Positions 24,641 through 32,753 of a stretch of DNA of 64,000 bases are shown here, in pieces (position 1 is the stretch's first letter; every line of letters starts with the position of its first letter). Both the position numbers and the translations under genes were made by a program. Below the pieces are notes generated by a model that saw nothing but the letters and a program-made list of their open reading frames with translations, was not told the origin of the DNA and made no database searches. The stretch spans positions 310,001 through 374,000 of the forward strand of contig JAMLIC010000003.1 in assembly GCA_023954375.1 (NCBI GenBank). Direction: 5' to 3'. Source of the stretch: Planctomycetota bacterium. GTDB lineage: Bacteria > Planctomycetota > J058.

Positions 24641-25660
24641 ATGCGCCGCGCGACGCTCGCGCTCTCTCTCGCCCTGGCCCTGTCGACCCCGCTCGTCGCC
24701 CAGGAGGGCGCGCCGCCCGAGGCCGACACCCTGCCCCAGGACGCGCGCGGCCTCGAGGACGGCCTCTACGCGCGCCTCGAGACGAACAAGGGCGTCATGA
24801 TCCTGCGCCTCGAGCACGCCCGGGCGCCGGAGACGGTGGCCAACTTCGTCGGGCTGATCGAGGGGAGCAAGCCCTGGACCGACCCGAAGACGCGCCAGAA
24901 GGTCACGCGGCCGTTCTACGACGGGCTGACCTTCCACCGCGTGATCGACGGCTTCATGATCCAGGGCGGCTGCCCGCTGGGGAACGGCCAGGGCGGCCCC
25001 GGCTACCAGTTCCGCGACGAGTTCCATCCGAACCTGCGCCACGACGGCCCGGGCGTCCTGTCGATGGCCAACGCGGGCCCGGGGACGAACGGGTCGCAGT
25101 TCTTCATCACGCTCGGCCCCACGCCGCACCTCGACAACAAGCACTCCGTCTTCGGCCGCGTCGTGCGCGGCCAGGACGTGCTCACGGCGATCGGCAAGGT
25201 GCGCACGGGCGCGGCCGACAAGCCGGTCGAGCCGGTCGTGATCCGCCGGGCGACGGTCCTGCGCGTGGGCGACGCCGGCCACGGCCGCAAGGCGGTGCCG
25301 GAGCCCGAGGGCGCGCCCGACCCGGCGCGCGTGCCGGCCGCCGACCAGCCGCAGCGCGACGAGGTGGCGGTCAAGCTGATCTGCGTCCACTACCGCGGCG
25401 CGCGGCGCGCGAGCATGCTCGCCACGCTGACCCGCGAGGAGGCGGCCGACGTCGCCCGCCGGATCGTGGCCCACGCGCGGCTCCCCGGGGCCGACTTCGA
25501 CGCCCTGGCCCGCCGCTGGAGCGACCTGCCGCCCACCGCCTACACCCTCGAGCGCGCCGGCACCGACCCGTCGTTCGCCCCGGCCTTCCGGCTGAAGGCC
25601 GGGCAGGTGAGCGACGCCGTGGTCACGCCCTACGGGGTGATGATCTTCCTGGCGCAGTAG
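24641..25660 (+). CDS. Exported cyclophilin-type peptidyl-prolyl isomerase with C-terminal parvulin-like region
   Basis: 339 aa. Sec signal peptide (1-20, cleaving near LVAQ). Cyclophilin domain at about 40-205 with the signatures FHRVIDGFMIQGG and SMANAGPGTNGSQFFIT, including the catalytic Arg and Phe/Met residues. Residues 240-339 resemble a PpiC/rotamase half (VKLICVHYRGARRA ... FRLKAGQVSDAVVTPYGVMIFL). It probably assists folding of exported proteins. Strong promoter and ribosome-binding site. Confidence 0.9.
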   Translation: MRRATLALSLALALSTPLVAQEGAPPEADTLPQDARGLEDGLYARLETNKGVMILRLEHARAPETVANFVGLIEGSKPWTDPKTRQKVTRPFYDGLTFHRVIDGFMIQGGCPLGNGQGGPGYQFRDEFHPNLRHDGPGVLSMANAGPGTNGSQFFITLGPTPHLDNKHSVFGRVVRGQDVLTAIGKVRTGAADKPVEPVVIRRATVLRVGDAGHGRKAVPEPEGAPDPARVPAADQPQRDEVAVKLICVHYRGARRASMLATLTREEAADVARRIVAHARLPGADFDALARRWSDLPPTAYTLERAGTDPSFAPAFRLKAGQVSDAVVTPYGVMIFLAQ

Positions 25661-25665
25661 CCCGC

Positions 25666-26832
25666 GTGCGCGTCCTCCACCTGTTCGCGAACCACAAGGT
25701 CACCGGGCCGGCCGAGCTCGCGCTCGAGACGGCCCGGGCCCTCGTCGCCCGCGGCGTGGACGCGCGCTTCTACTCCAGCCACGTGCGCGCGACGAAGGCG
25801 CGCGACCGCTGGCTCCAGCGCCTGTGCCGGGCGCGCGGCGTGCCCGAGGCCGCGCTCGACGGCGTGGCCCTGCGCAAGCACCTGAACCCGCTCGTGGCCT
25901 TCTTCGACGTGCGGCGCCTGGCGCGGCACCTCGCGCGGGAGCGCTTCGACCTCGTCCACTGCCACCTGCCGGGCGACCACCACCTGGCCGTCGGCGCGCT
26001 CCGCCGCGCCGGGCTGACGACGCCCGTCGTGCGCACGGTCTACGACGACGTCGCGCCCCCGCCGACGCGGCGCACGCGGGCCATGCTGCGCGCGACCGCG
26101 CGCGTGCTGGCGCTCTCGCGGGCGGCCGGCGCCGGCCTGCGGGCCCGCGCGGCCGACCACGGGCTCCACCCTGACCAGGTGATCGACCTCGACCCGCCGA
26201 TCGACACGGCCCGCTTCGACCCGGGCCGCGGCGTGGCCCCCTGCCGCGCCGGCGGCCCCGGCGAGGCCTGCCTGGGGATCGTCGCGCGCATGCAGACGCA
26301 CCGCCGCTTCGAGGTCCTGCTCGAGGCGGTGCGCCGGGCCCGCGCCGAGGTGCCCGCGCTGCGGCTCGTCGTCGTCGGCCGCGGCACGAACCAGGACGCC
26401 GTCGCCCGCGCGCCGGTCAAGGCCATGGGGCTCCAGGACGCGGTGACGTTCACCGGCTACGTCGAGGGCGAGGACTACGTGGGCACGCTCGCCGGCTTCG
26501 ACGCCAAGGTGTTCCTCGTCCCCGGCTCCGACGGCACCTGCCGCGCCGTGCGCGAGGCGCTGTCCATGGGCGTGCCGGTGATCACGAGCGGCGTGGGGAT
26601 CCTCCCCGAGCTCGTGCGCCACGAGGAGACCGGCCTCGTGCTCTCGCCCGACCCCGGCGCCGACGAGCTGGCGGCGGCGCTGGTCCGCCTCGCGGGCGAC
26701 CCCGCCCTGCGAGGGCGCCTGGGCGCCGCCGCGCGGGCGGACGCGGTGGCCCGCTTCTCCTTCCCGCGCTTCGCCGAGCGCGTCGAGGCGGTCTACCGCG
26801 AGGTGCTCGGGCGCGCGGCGGCGAGCGCGTAG
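25666..26832 (+). CDS. GT4-family glycosyltransferase
   Basis: 388 aa, GT-B fold. The N-terminal Rossmann half opens VRVLHLFANHKVTGPAELAL. The C-terminal half has LGIVARMQTHRRFEVLLEA, LVVVGRG, and the donor-binding E-x7-E region REALSMGVPVITSGVGILPE. GTG start at 25666, five bases after the cyclophilin stop, so they are likely co-transcribed. The acceptor is unknown, and it lacks membrane segments. It probably builds a surface or lipid-linked glycan. Confidence 0.88.
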   Translation: MRVLHLFANHKVTGPAELALETARALVARGVDARFYSSHVRATKARDRWLQRLCRARGVPEAALDGVALRKHLNPLVAFFDVRRLARHLARERFDLVHCHLPGDHHLAVGALRRAGLTTPVVRTVYDDVAPPPTRRTRAMLRATARVLALSRAAGAGLRARAADHGLHPDQVIDLDPPIDTARFDPGRGVAPCRAGGPGEACLGIVARMQTHRRFEVLLEAVRRARAEVPALRLVVVGRGTNQDAVARAPVKAMGLQDAVTFTGYVEGEDYVGTLAGFDAKVFLVPGSDGTCRAVREALSMGVPVITSGVGILPELVRHEETGLVLSPDPGADELAAALVRLAGDPALRGRLGAAARADAVARFSFPRFAERVEAVYREVLGRAAASA

Positions 26833-26833
26833 C

Positions 26834-27802
26834 GTGTCCGAGCCCCTCACGCGCGTCACGCTGTTCGTCCCCGGCGCGCCGTCGTCGGAGGAGGCCTGGG
26901 GCGCGGCGCTGGAGCGGCGCGGCGTCCGCCTCGAAGGAGGCGAGCTGCGCTGCGAGGGGCAGGAGGTCACCGCGCAGGGCGAGTGGGTCGAGAACGACGG
27001 CGCGTTCGGCGCGGCCTTCTCGTTCGGCACCGTGTCGCCCCGGGTCGTCGAGGAGCTCGCGGGGTGCCCGGGCGCGCTCGTCCTGCGCTGGCCCGTCGAC
27101 CTGCGCGAGGGGCGCGAGGCGATCGTCGCCGTCGTCGAGCGGCTGCGCGACGCGGGGGCGATCGCCGTGCGCCTCGAGCAGTCGAAGGTGGGCTGGGAGG
27201 CCGCGCGCTGGCTGGAGCTCTTCTCGTCCGACGACCCGTGGCAGTGGCACCGCGGCGCGGTCGCGTTCCTCTCCGACGACGGGGCGCTCCAGTCCTGCGG
27301 CATGCACGCCTTCTCGCTCCCCGACGTGCGCGTCGCGCTCGACGGCGAGGACGCCGGCGCGCTCCAGGAGCTCGCGTCCGTCCTCGACGTCTACCAGCTC
27401 GCCGAGGACCCGCCGCTCCGCTCCGGACAGACCTTCTCGCCGGACGCCGGGGCGCCCCGCCGCGTCGTCGAGCGCTGGCCCGACGCCGGGTATCCCGAGG
27501 GGCACCCGTGCCACAACGAGTACGGCGTGTGGCGGCTCGGCCCCCCGGGCGGCCGCGCGCGCCGGCTCGGCGACGTCGTCCTCGTGTTCATGCCGACGCT
27601 GCGCGTGACGCTCGAGGCGCTCGAGGCGGAGCAGGGGACGCCGCTCACGAGGGAGCAGGTCGAGGCCGCGCGCGACCGGAGCCCGTGCATCGCCATGGAG
27701 CCCCGGGACGCGCAGCGGGTCGAGCGCGCCCGCGGCTACTCCGACCTCGACCCCGACCTCGCGTGGGAGCAGTGGCGGCTCGTGCGCCGCCGGGGCACCT
27801 GA
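26834..27802 (+). CDS. DUF4261-like protein of unknown function
   Basis: 322 aa, soluble. The central part (HRGAVAFLSDDGALQSCGMH then FSLPDVRVALDG) resembles the DUF4261 family, seen near SUKH and toxin-immunity loci, but the match is by eye only. The C-terminal 90 residues are acidic and Arg-rich with a PCHNEYGVWRLGPPGG segment. GTG 26834 is one base after the glycosyltransferase stop. It converges on the selenoprotein gene 12 bp away. Confidence 0.6.
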   Translation: MSEPLTRVTLFVPGAPSSEEAWGAALERRGVRLEGGELRCEGQEVTAQGEWVENDGAFGAAFSFGTVSPRVVEELAGCPGALVLRWPVDLREGREAIVAVVERLRDAGAIAVRLEQSKVGWEAARWLELFSSDDPWQWHRGAVAFLSDDGALQSCGMHAFSLPDVRVALDGEDAGALQELASVLDVYQLAEDPPLRSGQTFSPDAGAPRRVVERWPDAGYPEGHPCHNEYGVWRLGPPGGRARRLGDVVLVFMPTLRVTLEALEAEQGTPLTREQVEAARDRSPCIAMEPRDAQRVERARGYSDLDPDLAWEQWRLVRRRGT

Positions 27803-27814
27803 GCGCCAACTCGT

Positions 27815-28339
27815 TCAGCCCAGCGCCGCGACGAGGTCGCGCGGGTCGGGGTGCTCGCCGGCGCCCGACGCCACGAACGCGAGGCGCACCTCCCCCGGCG
27901 GCGCGATCACGAAGGCGCCGCCCTGCTGCCAGGGGTCGCCCTCGACCGCCGTCTGCGAGAAGCCGCCGGCCATGGCCCGCGCCGCCCGGAGCGCGACCGC
28001 GGGGTTGAGCGTGGCCAGCCGCCCGCGCTTCAGGCCCGCCGCCTTGTAAGCCCGCAGGCCGGGGTCGACGAGCAGCGGGAAGTCGAGCTCGCGCTCGTCG
28101 CGGAAGGCCTTCGCCATGAACGGCTGGCCGTTGCCGACCACGACCAGCTCGGCCCCCTTCGCGCGGATCTCGGTGAGGTGGTCGCGCAACTGCGCGACCT
28201 GCTGCTTGCAGAACAGTCAGCCGAAGTGGCGGATGAACACCAGCACGACCGGCCGCTCCTGCCAGAGCGAGCCCAGCCGCACCTCGCGGCCGTCGGGGTC
28301 CTGGAGGACGAGGTCGGCGATCTCCTGCGCGGCGCTCAT
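27815..28339 (-). CDS. Peroxiredoxin-like selenoprotein (AhpC-TSA_2 / SelU-like), TGA-encoded selenocysteine
   Basis: 174 aa when TGA 28217-28219 is read as selenocysteine. Residues 1-40 end in VVLVFIRHFG, then U41-L-F-C44, then KQQVAQLRDHL and a thioredoxin-fold remainder (AELVVVGNGQPFMAKAF, FPLLVDPGLRAYKAAGL, GGAFVIAPPGEVRLAF). In AhpC-TSA_2 proteins the same place reads RHFGC-x-x-C, so the TGA exactly replaces the catalytic Cys. Downstream residues are conserved, which argues against a pseudogene. A SECIS-like hairpin follows at the expected distance. ATG 28339 lies 14 bp after the stop of the upstream gene, so they are co-transcribed. It probably reduces peroxides or acts as a thiol oxidoreductase. 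Confidence 0.85.
28180..28199 (-). promoter_or_regulatory. Candidate bacterial SECIS hairpin
   Basis: On the minus strand GGTCGCGC pairs perfectly with GCGCGACC around the loop AGTT. The stem starts 17 nt and the loop 25 nt after the TGA, within the bacterial SECIS range. The second loop base is the required G. It lies within the coding region, as bSECIS elements do. Confidence 0.7.
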
Positions 28340-28353
28340 GGCCGCGTTGTACG

Positions 28354-29226
28354 TCAGTTCGCGCCGAGGAGCCAGGGCACGACCGCGGCCCGCAGCTCGG
28401 CCAGGACGCGCGCCTGGCAGGCCGCCTTGAACCGCGCCATGGCCTCGGCCCAGCGCTCGACCTCGTCGTCGACCGCGTCGCGCGGCTTGCCCCGGCGCTC
28501 GCGCCCGCCGTGCCCGCCGCCCATGTAGGGCTCGAGCATGCGGCCGGCGGCCTCGGGCGAGGGGTCGGCCGGCCGGTCCGCGCGAGCGGCGTGCATCTCG
28601 GCCGCCACGGCGTTGCCAAGCACGTGGCCGACGAGCTCGCTGACCGGCATGGGCGAGTCGGGCTGGTCCTCGACCGGTGCGCGGACGGCGAGCGCCACGG
28701 CTCCGACCGCGAGCACGACCTGGACCCGGCGCTCCATGTCCTCCAGACGCTCCTCGGCGTCCGGGGCGCCGAGGTCGATGTCGAACAGGCCCTCGCTCAG
28801 CGCGCGGACCGCCTCCTCGGCGGCGCCGCAAGGCGCGGCGTGCTCCGGGCAGGGGCAGGCCAGCCAGGCGTCGACCGCGCCGAGGGCGCCCGTGAGCGGC
28901 TCCGGCGCCTCCCCGCCCCAGCGCGCGAGCGTCACCCGGGCGGCGGCGAGCATGATGCGCACCCCCGCCTCGTGCCCGCTCCGGCGCAGCGCCTCGCGCG
29001 GCCGCTCGACCTCCCGCCCGAGCGCCACCTGCGCCGGCTCGTGCCCGAGCCACGCGGCGACCTCCAGCCGCTCCGGCGGCAGGGCGCCCGCGGCGACGCG
29101 CGCCTTCAGCGCGGCGGCCTCCTCGGCGACAGCAGGTGACGAGGGCGCCGGCGGCGCGCCCTCCTCCTGCGCGAGCGCCGGCGTGAGGGCGAGGAGCAGG
29201 ATGAGGACGGCGGTCGACCGCGGCAT
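28354..29226 (-). CDS. Exported hypothetical protein
   Basis: 290 aa with a clear signal peptide (MPRSTAVLILLLALTPALAQ) and a mature helical protein containing a Cys cluster (WLACPCPEHAAPCGAAEE, about 120-137). I recognise no family. ATG 29226 has GGAGGA just upstream and a TAGCCT -10 box. It precedes the selenoprotein by 14 bp. A shared redox role is possible, given the Cys cluster, but this is inference. Confidence 0.75.
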   Translation of the reverse strand: MPRSTAVLILLLALTPALAQEEGAPPAPSSPAVAEEAAALKARVAAGALPPERLEVAAWLGHEPAQVALGREVERPREALRRSGHEAGVRIMLAAARVTLARWGGEAPEPLTGALGAVDAWLACPCPEHAAPCGAAEEAVRALSEGLFDIDLGAPDAEERLEDMERRVQVVLAVGAVALAVRAPVEDQPDSPMPVSELVGHVLGNAVAAEMHAARADRPADPSPEAAGRMLEPYMGGGHGGRERRGKPRDAVDDEVERWAEAMARFKAACQARVLAELRAAVVPWLLGAN

Positions 29227-29240
29227 GGGTCCTCCGGGGG

Positions 29241-29246
29241 GCAGGC
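29241..29246 (-). promoter_or_regulatory. Candidate -10 element for the exported protein/selenoprotein operon
   Basis: TAGCCT lies 14 bp before ATG 29226, followed by the Shine-Dalgarno GGAGGA. Confidence 0.45.
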
Positions 29247-29274
29247 TACACGCGCCCGGAGGGCCCTCGCCAAC

Positions 29275-31449
29275 CTACTCGCCGGCCAGGCGGCGCAGCC
29301 GCGCGGCGGCGGCCGCGTAGGCGCGCGCGGCCCGCCCGTCGCCCTCGTGCAGGGCCGCGAGCGCGCGGCGCTCGTGGTCCTCGGCGACGCGCAGGAGCCC
29401 GTCGCGGCGCGGGACCTCCACCTCGACGCCGGCCGCCCTGAAGACGCCCACGACGTCGGCCCGGCGACGACGCACCGCGTCGCCGTCGGGCGCCAGCGCC
29501 TCGGCCACGGCGAGGCGCGCCAGGGCCCGCCGCGCCCACCCGCGGTCGCCGTCGACGTGCAGGACGGCGCGCACGGCGTCGCACAGGGCGCCCTGGAGGA
29601 GCAGGTGCGGGTCGGCCGGGAGGCGCCGCTCGACCGCGGCGAGGTGCTGCTCGGCGACCTCGACGTGACCGTGCACCGCGGGACGCCGGCCCGGAGCGAG
29701 CACAAACGGGTCGCGGACGTCGTCCGCGGGCTCCGTCCGCGGGCGCGCCGCCGCGCGCAGGTGGAACGCGGCCAGCAACGCGCACGCGCCCGGGTGGCCC
29801 GGGTCGCGGACCAGGGCCGCCAGCGCCTGCCGGCGCGCTGCGTCCGGGTCGTGCGGCCACAGGGCCCGTGCGCTCTTCGCCAGCGCGTCAGCCGGGCCGA
29901 CGACCTCGGTCACGGCCGGCGGGTCGGCGGGCGCGAGCGCGGCCAGCCACGCGCCGGGCACGTCGCGCATCCACGACGCCGGCGGCGCCACGAGGCGGTC
30001 GTCGTCGGGCAGGCGCAGGCCGCGGTGGGTCGCGAGGAGCTCCCGCAGCGCCGAGGCGGCCTTGGGGTCGCGCTCGGCGAGCAGGCGGGCGAAGCGCACG
30101 GCGTCGGCCGGCGACTCCGCCGCGAGCGCCAGCGCCGCGCGGTCGGCCCGGGCGTGCTCCCAGCGCCAGGCCCGCCGCGTCGACCGCCACGAGGGCGACG
30201 GCGGGGCCGCGGGCGCCCGCGCCGCCCGGCGGGCCCACGACCGCGCCTCCGCGCGCTCCGCCGGCGTCGCGATCCAGCCCGTGCCCCACCACGCCCGGAC
30301 CGAAGGGTCCGGCCGTGTCCCCTGATGCAGGACGCCGGCCAGGGCGATCATCGCGTCGACGTCGCCGCCCCGGGCCGCGTCGCGCAGGCAGGCGACGGCC
30401 GCCGCGTGCAGCGGAAGGCGAGCCGGGGGGTCGTCGGCCAGGACGGCGGCGACGTCGGCGGGACCCGCCAGGAGCCGCCGGGACAGGAACGAGGGCGGCG
30501 GCGTGGGCCCAGGGACCCAGCCGCCGCGGGGGCCCGGCTGCCAGGCTCTCCCGCCGGGCGCCGGCGCGACCAGCGCCGCCGGCGCCGGCGCGCGCACCCC
30601 CTCGGAGATCAGGCGACGGGCCAGCGCCAGGCGCTCGCCCGGCTGGCGGGTGGTGAGGCGCGCCCACGTGACGTCGATCGGCTCGCCCTGGCCCTCCCCG
30701 ACCACCCCGAGGACGAGCCCCGAGAGCGCGGCGAGCGCCGCCAGGGGCGCCGCCCGCCGCGGTCGAACGGTGTCCGCCGGCCGCGCGCCCTCCGCGTCCT
30801 CCCTGCGCACGACCCGCACCAGCCCGGCGCCGAGCCGGTCGCCCAGGGCCAGCCCGAGCGGCAGGGCGACCGCCCGCACGAGCAGCAGGCCGGCGCACCC
30901 CGCGGTCGAGAGGACCGCGCCGCCGAGCGCGTGCCAGAGGACGCCGAACGCCGTGAGCGACCAGGCCGCGACGGCGATCTGTCCGAGCAGGCCGACGCCG
31001 CGGCGGCGCGCCAGGACCGCGGGCGCGTAGCCCAGGAGCGCCAGGGCCAGGACCTCGAGCACCGTCGGGTCGAACAGGCGCGGCACCGCCCCCAGGGCGC
31101 AGCGGGTGGCCTGCGCGACGTCCCACGAGCCGGCGAGGTCGAGCGCGTACCAGCCGCCGAGCGGCGCGAGCGGCGACAGGGCCAGCCCCACCGCGACCCC
31201 GAGGTGGGGCCCGCGCGCGGCGACGGTCCGCTCCGCGGCGGCCAGGGCGACCGCCGCGCCGAGCGCCAGGGCGAGCGCATGCGCCAGCCCACGGCCCGCC
31301 GTGGCCCAGGTGGGGTCGCCGCCGAGCCCCCGGACGAGGAGCAGCGCCGCGGCGAAGGTCGCGAGCTCGGTCGCCCCTGCGCCGAGCAGGGCGCGGCCGC
31401 CGAGCCGCAGGGGGTGGTCCGGGCCGCTCGTCTCCACCCCCGCAGCCAA
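29275..31449 (-). CDS. Large membrane protein with C-terminal helical-repeat region
   Basis: 724 aa. About seven hydrophobic helices occupy residues 15-260. They are followed by a long Ala/Arg-rich helical region resembling Sel1/TPR repeats (VDAMIALAGVLHQGT, ARRQALAALVRDPGHPGACALLAAFHLRAAA). I recognise no family. The start is uncertain: TTG 31449 gives the longest ORF, GTG 31437 is an alternative, and neither has a strong ribosome-binding site. It follows the Uma2 gene by 19 bp. Confidence 0.65.
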   Translation of the reverse strand: MAAGVETSGPDHPLRLGGRALLGAGATELATFAAALLLVRGLGGDPTWATAGRGLAHALALALGAAVALAAAERTVAARGPHLGVAVGLALSPLAPLGGWYALDLAGSWDVAQATRCALGAVPRLFDPTVLEVLALALLGYAPAVLARRRGVGLLGQIAVAAWSLTAFGVLWHALGGAVLSTAGCAGLLLVRAVALPLGLALGDRLGAGLVRVVRREDAEGARPADTVRPRRAAPLAALAALSGLVLGVVGEGQGEPIDVTWARLTTRQPGERLALARRLISEGVRAPAPAALVAPAPGGRAWQPGPRGGWVPGPTPPPSFLSRRLLAGPADVAAVLADDPPARLPLHAAAVACLRDAARGGDVDAMIALAGVLHQGTRPDPSVRAWWGTGWIATPAERAEARSWARRAARAPAAPPSPSWRSTRRAWRWEHARADRAALALAAESPADAVRFARLLAERDPKAASALRELLATHRGLRLPDDDRLVAPPASWMRDVPGAWLAALAPADPPAVTEVVGPADALAKSARALWPHDPDAARRQALAALVRDPGHPGACALLAAFHLRAAARPRTEPADDVRDPFVLAPGRRPAVHGHVEVAEQHLAAVERRLPADPHLLLQGALCDAVRAVLHVDGDRGWARRALARLAVAEALAPDGDAVRRRRADVVGVFRAAGVEVEVPRRDGLLRVAEDHERRALAALHEGDGRAARAYAAAAARLRRLAGE

Positions 31450-31468
31450 GCGCGCCCCCGCCGACGGG

Positions 31469-32035
31469 TCAAGGCAGGAGGTCGGCCACCCGCCAGCGCG
31501 CGCCGCGCCGGCGCGGCAGGGCGACGCGGTCGTCGTCGCCGAGGACGGTCGTCGCGCCGTAGGCGCCGCGCGGGTCGGGCCCCGTGTGGACCTCGAGCCG
31601 GCGGCGCCGCACGTCGAGGACCCACACGACGGAGACGCCGGCCCGGGCGTAGATCGGCAGCTTGCGCCGGGCGTCGGCGAGCGTGGTCACCGCGACCTCG
31701 ACGACGAGCAGGAGGTCGGGCCCGGCCGGGTGGCGCTCGAGGTAGTCGCGCGGCTCACCGCGCACCACGGCGAGGTCGGGCTCCGGGCGGCTGCGCGGGC
31801 CGGCGTCGATCGGCGTCTGCACCCGGAGGTGCGCGGCGTCGCCGTACGCGCGGGAGAGCAGCCGGTCGAGCACGCTGACGATCGCCGCGTGCGCCACCCC
31901 CTGCGGGCTCACGACGACCAGCTCCCCGTCGAGGAGCTCGACGGGCTCGTCGGCGCCGAGGATCCCGACCTCCACCATGCGCTCGACCTCGTCGGCGGTG
32001 AACTTCCGCCGGGGTGCTGCGAGCCGCGCGCCCAT
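31469..32035 (-). CDS. Uma2-family (DUF820) putative endonuclease
   Basis: 188 aa, the full family length. Restriction-endonuclease fold: PVELLDGELVV, then EPDLAVV, and LLLVVEVAVTTLADARRKLPIYARAGV, holding the PD-(D/E)xK-type acidic residues and Lys. Uma2 proteins are abundant in cyanobacteria, planctomycetes and myxobacteria; their role is unknown. ATG 32035 has the Shine-Dalgarno GGAGGCGAC and a TACCCT -10 box at 32051-32056. Confidence 0.88.
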   Translation of the reverse strand: MGARLAAPRRKFTADEVERMVEVGILGADEPVELLDGELVVVSPQGVAHAAIVSVLDRLLSRAYGDAAHLRVQTPIDAGPRSRPEPDLAVVRGEPRDYLERHPAGPDLLLVVEVAVTTLADARRKLPIYARAGVSVVWVLDVRRRRLEVHTGPDPRGAYGATTVLGDDDRVALPRRRGARWRVADLLP

Positions 32036-32050
32036 GTCGCCTCCGGGTTC

Positions 32051-32056
32051 AGGGTA
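32051..32056 (-). promoter_or_regulatory. Candidate -10 element of the Uma2 gene
   Basis: TACCCT, 15 bp before ATG 32035, with GGAGG between. Confidence 0.4.
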
Positions 32057-32068
32057 CCACCCGCAGGG

Positions 32069-32614
32069 TCACGCGCCGACCGGCACCGGCGCCGAGCGGG
32101 CGGCCAGCGCCTCGGCGGCGCCGGGCAGGCCGTCGAGCCGCACCACCGCGGTCGGCTCGCCCACGCCCGCCGACAGCGCGGCCCGCGGCGCCAGGCGCCA
32201 GCGCGCGTAGGCGTGCGCGTAGGCGGCGGCGAGGAGGACCTGCGCCGGCGCGAGGCGGTCGCTCGCCCACGCGACCAGGGCGACCACGCCGACGGCCACC
32301 GCCACCTCGAGCGCCACCCGCGCGAGCGGCGGCCCCTCCTGCAAGCGCGCCGAGCGCCAGCGGCGGCCCGCGCCGAACCGCGGCGCGACGCGCACCTCGC
32401 CCGGCGCGAGCACCAGGCGGTGCGGCCGGCGGAACAGCGCCACGCCGATCGCGGTCAGGACGACGCCGACGCCCACGCCCGCCGCCCACGCGCCCGGCGA
32501 CGCCTCGACCCCCGTCCCCGCCGCGGCGCCGACCGCAGCCAGCGTCAGCGCCCCCGCCGCGAACGGGATCCCCCCCAGCGGCCGCTCCCGGACGAACTCC
32601 TGCTCGTGCGTCAT
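32069..32614 (-). CDS. Hypothetical membrane protein
   Basis: 181 aa with two pairs of hydrophobic helices (about 18-62 and 110-140). The middle part (RPHRLVLAPGEVRVAPRFG) looks like a PH-like or beta segment. ATG 32614 was chosen because GGAGGGTGTC lies immediately upstream. I recognise no family. It follows the ternary-system operon, but a hairpin at 32712-32732 probably separates them. Confidence 0.65.
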   Translation of the reverse strand: MTHEQEFVRERPLGGIPFAAGALTLAAVGAAAGTGVEASPGAWAAGVGVGVVLTAIGVALFRRPHRLVLAPGEVRVAPRFGAGRRWRSARLQEGPPLARVALEVAVAVGVVALVAWASDRLAPAQVLLAAAYAHAYARWRLAPRAALSAGVGEPTAVVRLDGLPGAAEALAARSAPVPVGA

Positions 32615-32711
32615 GACACCCTCCGTGCGGGGCGGCGGAGCACGACCCGGACCGACGCAAGCCACGCCGGCGCGGGCGGGCCGACGGCGCGCGGCGCCGG
32701 CGCGCCTGCGC

Positions 32712-32732
32712 CGCGGGCAGGACCTGCCCGCG
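32712..32732. terminator. Perfect 9-bp hairpin after the ternary-system operon
   Basis: CGCGGGCAG-GAC-CTGCCCGCG, 22 bp past the stop of the last ternary-system gene. It has no T-tract, but is placed to end the 9-kb operon. Confidence 0.4.
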
Positions 32733-32753
32733 CGGGGCCCGCGGCGGTCCCGA

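Noticed and set aside
28217..29053. Separate ORF ending at TGA 28217
   Set aside because: Its last 40 codons belong to the selenoprotein. Upstream is antisense-like Arg/Gly-rich shadow of the exported protein at 28354-29226.
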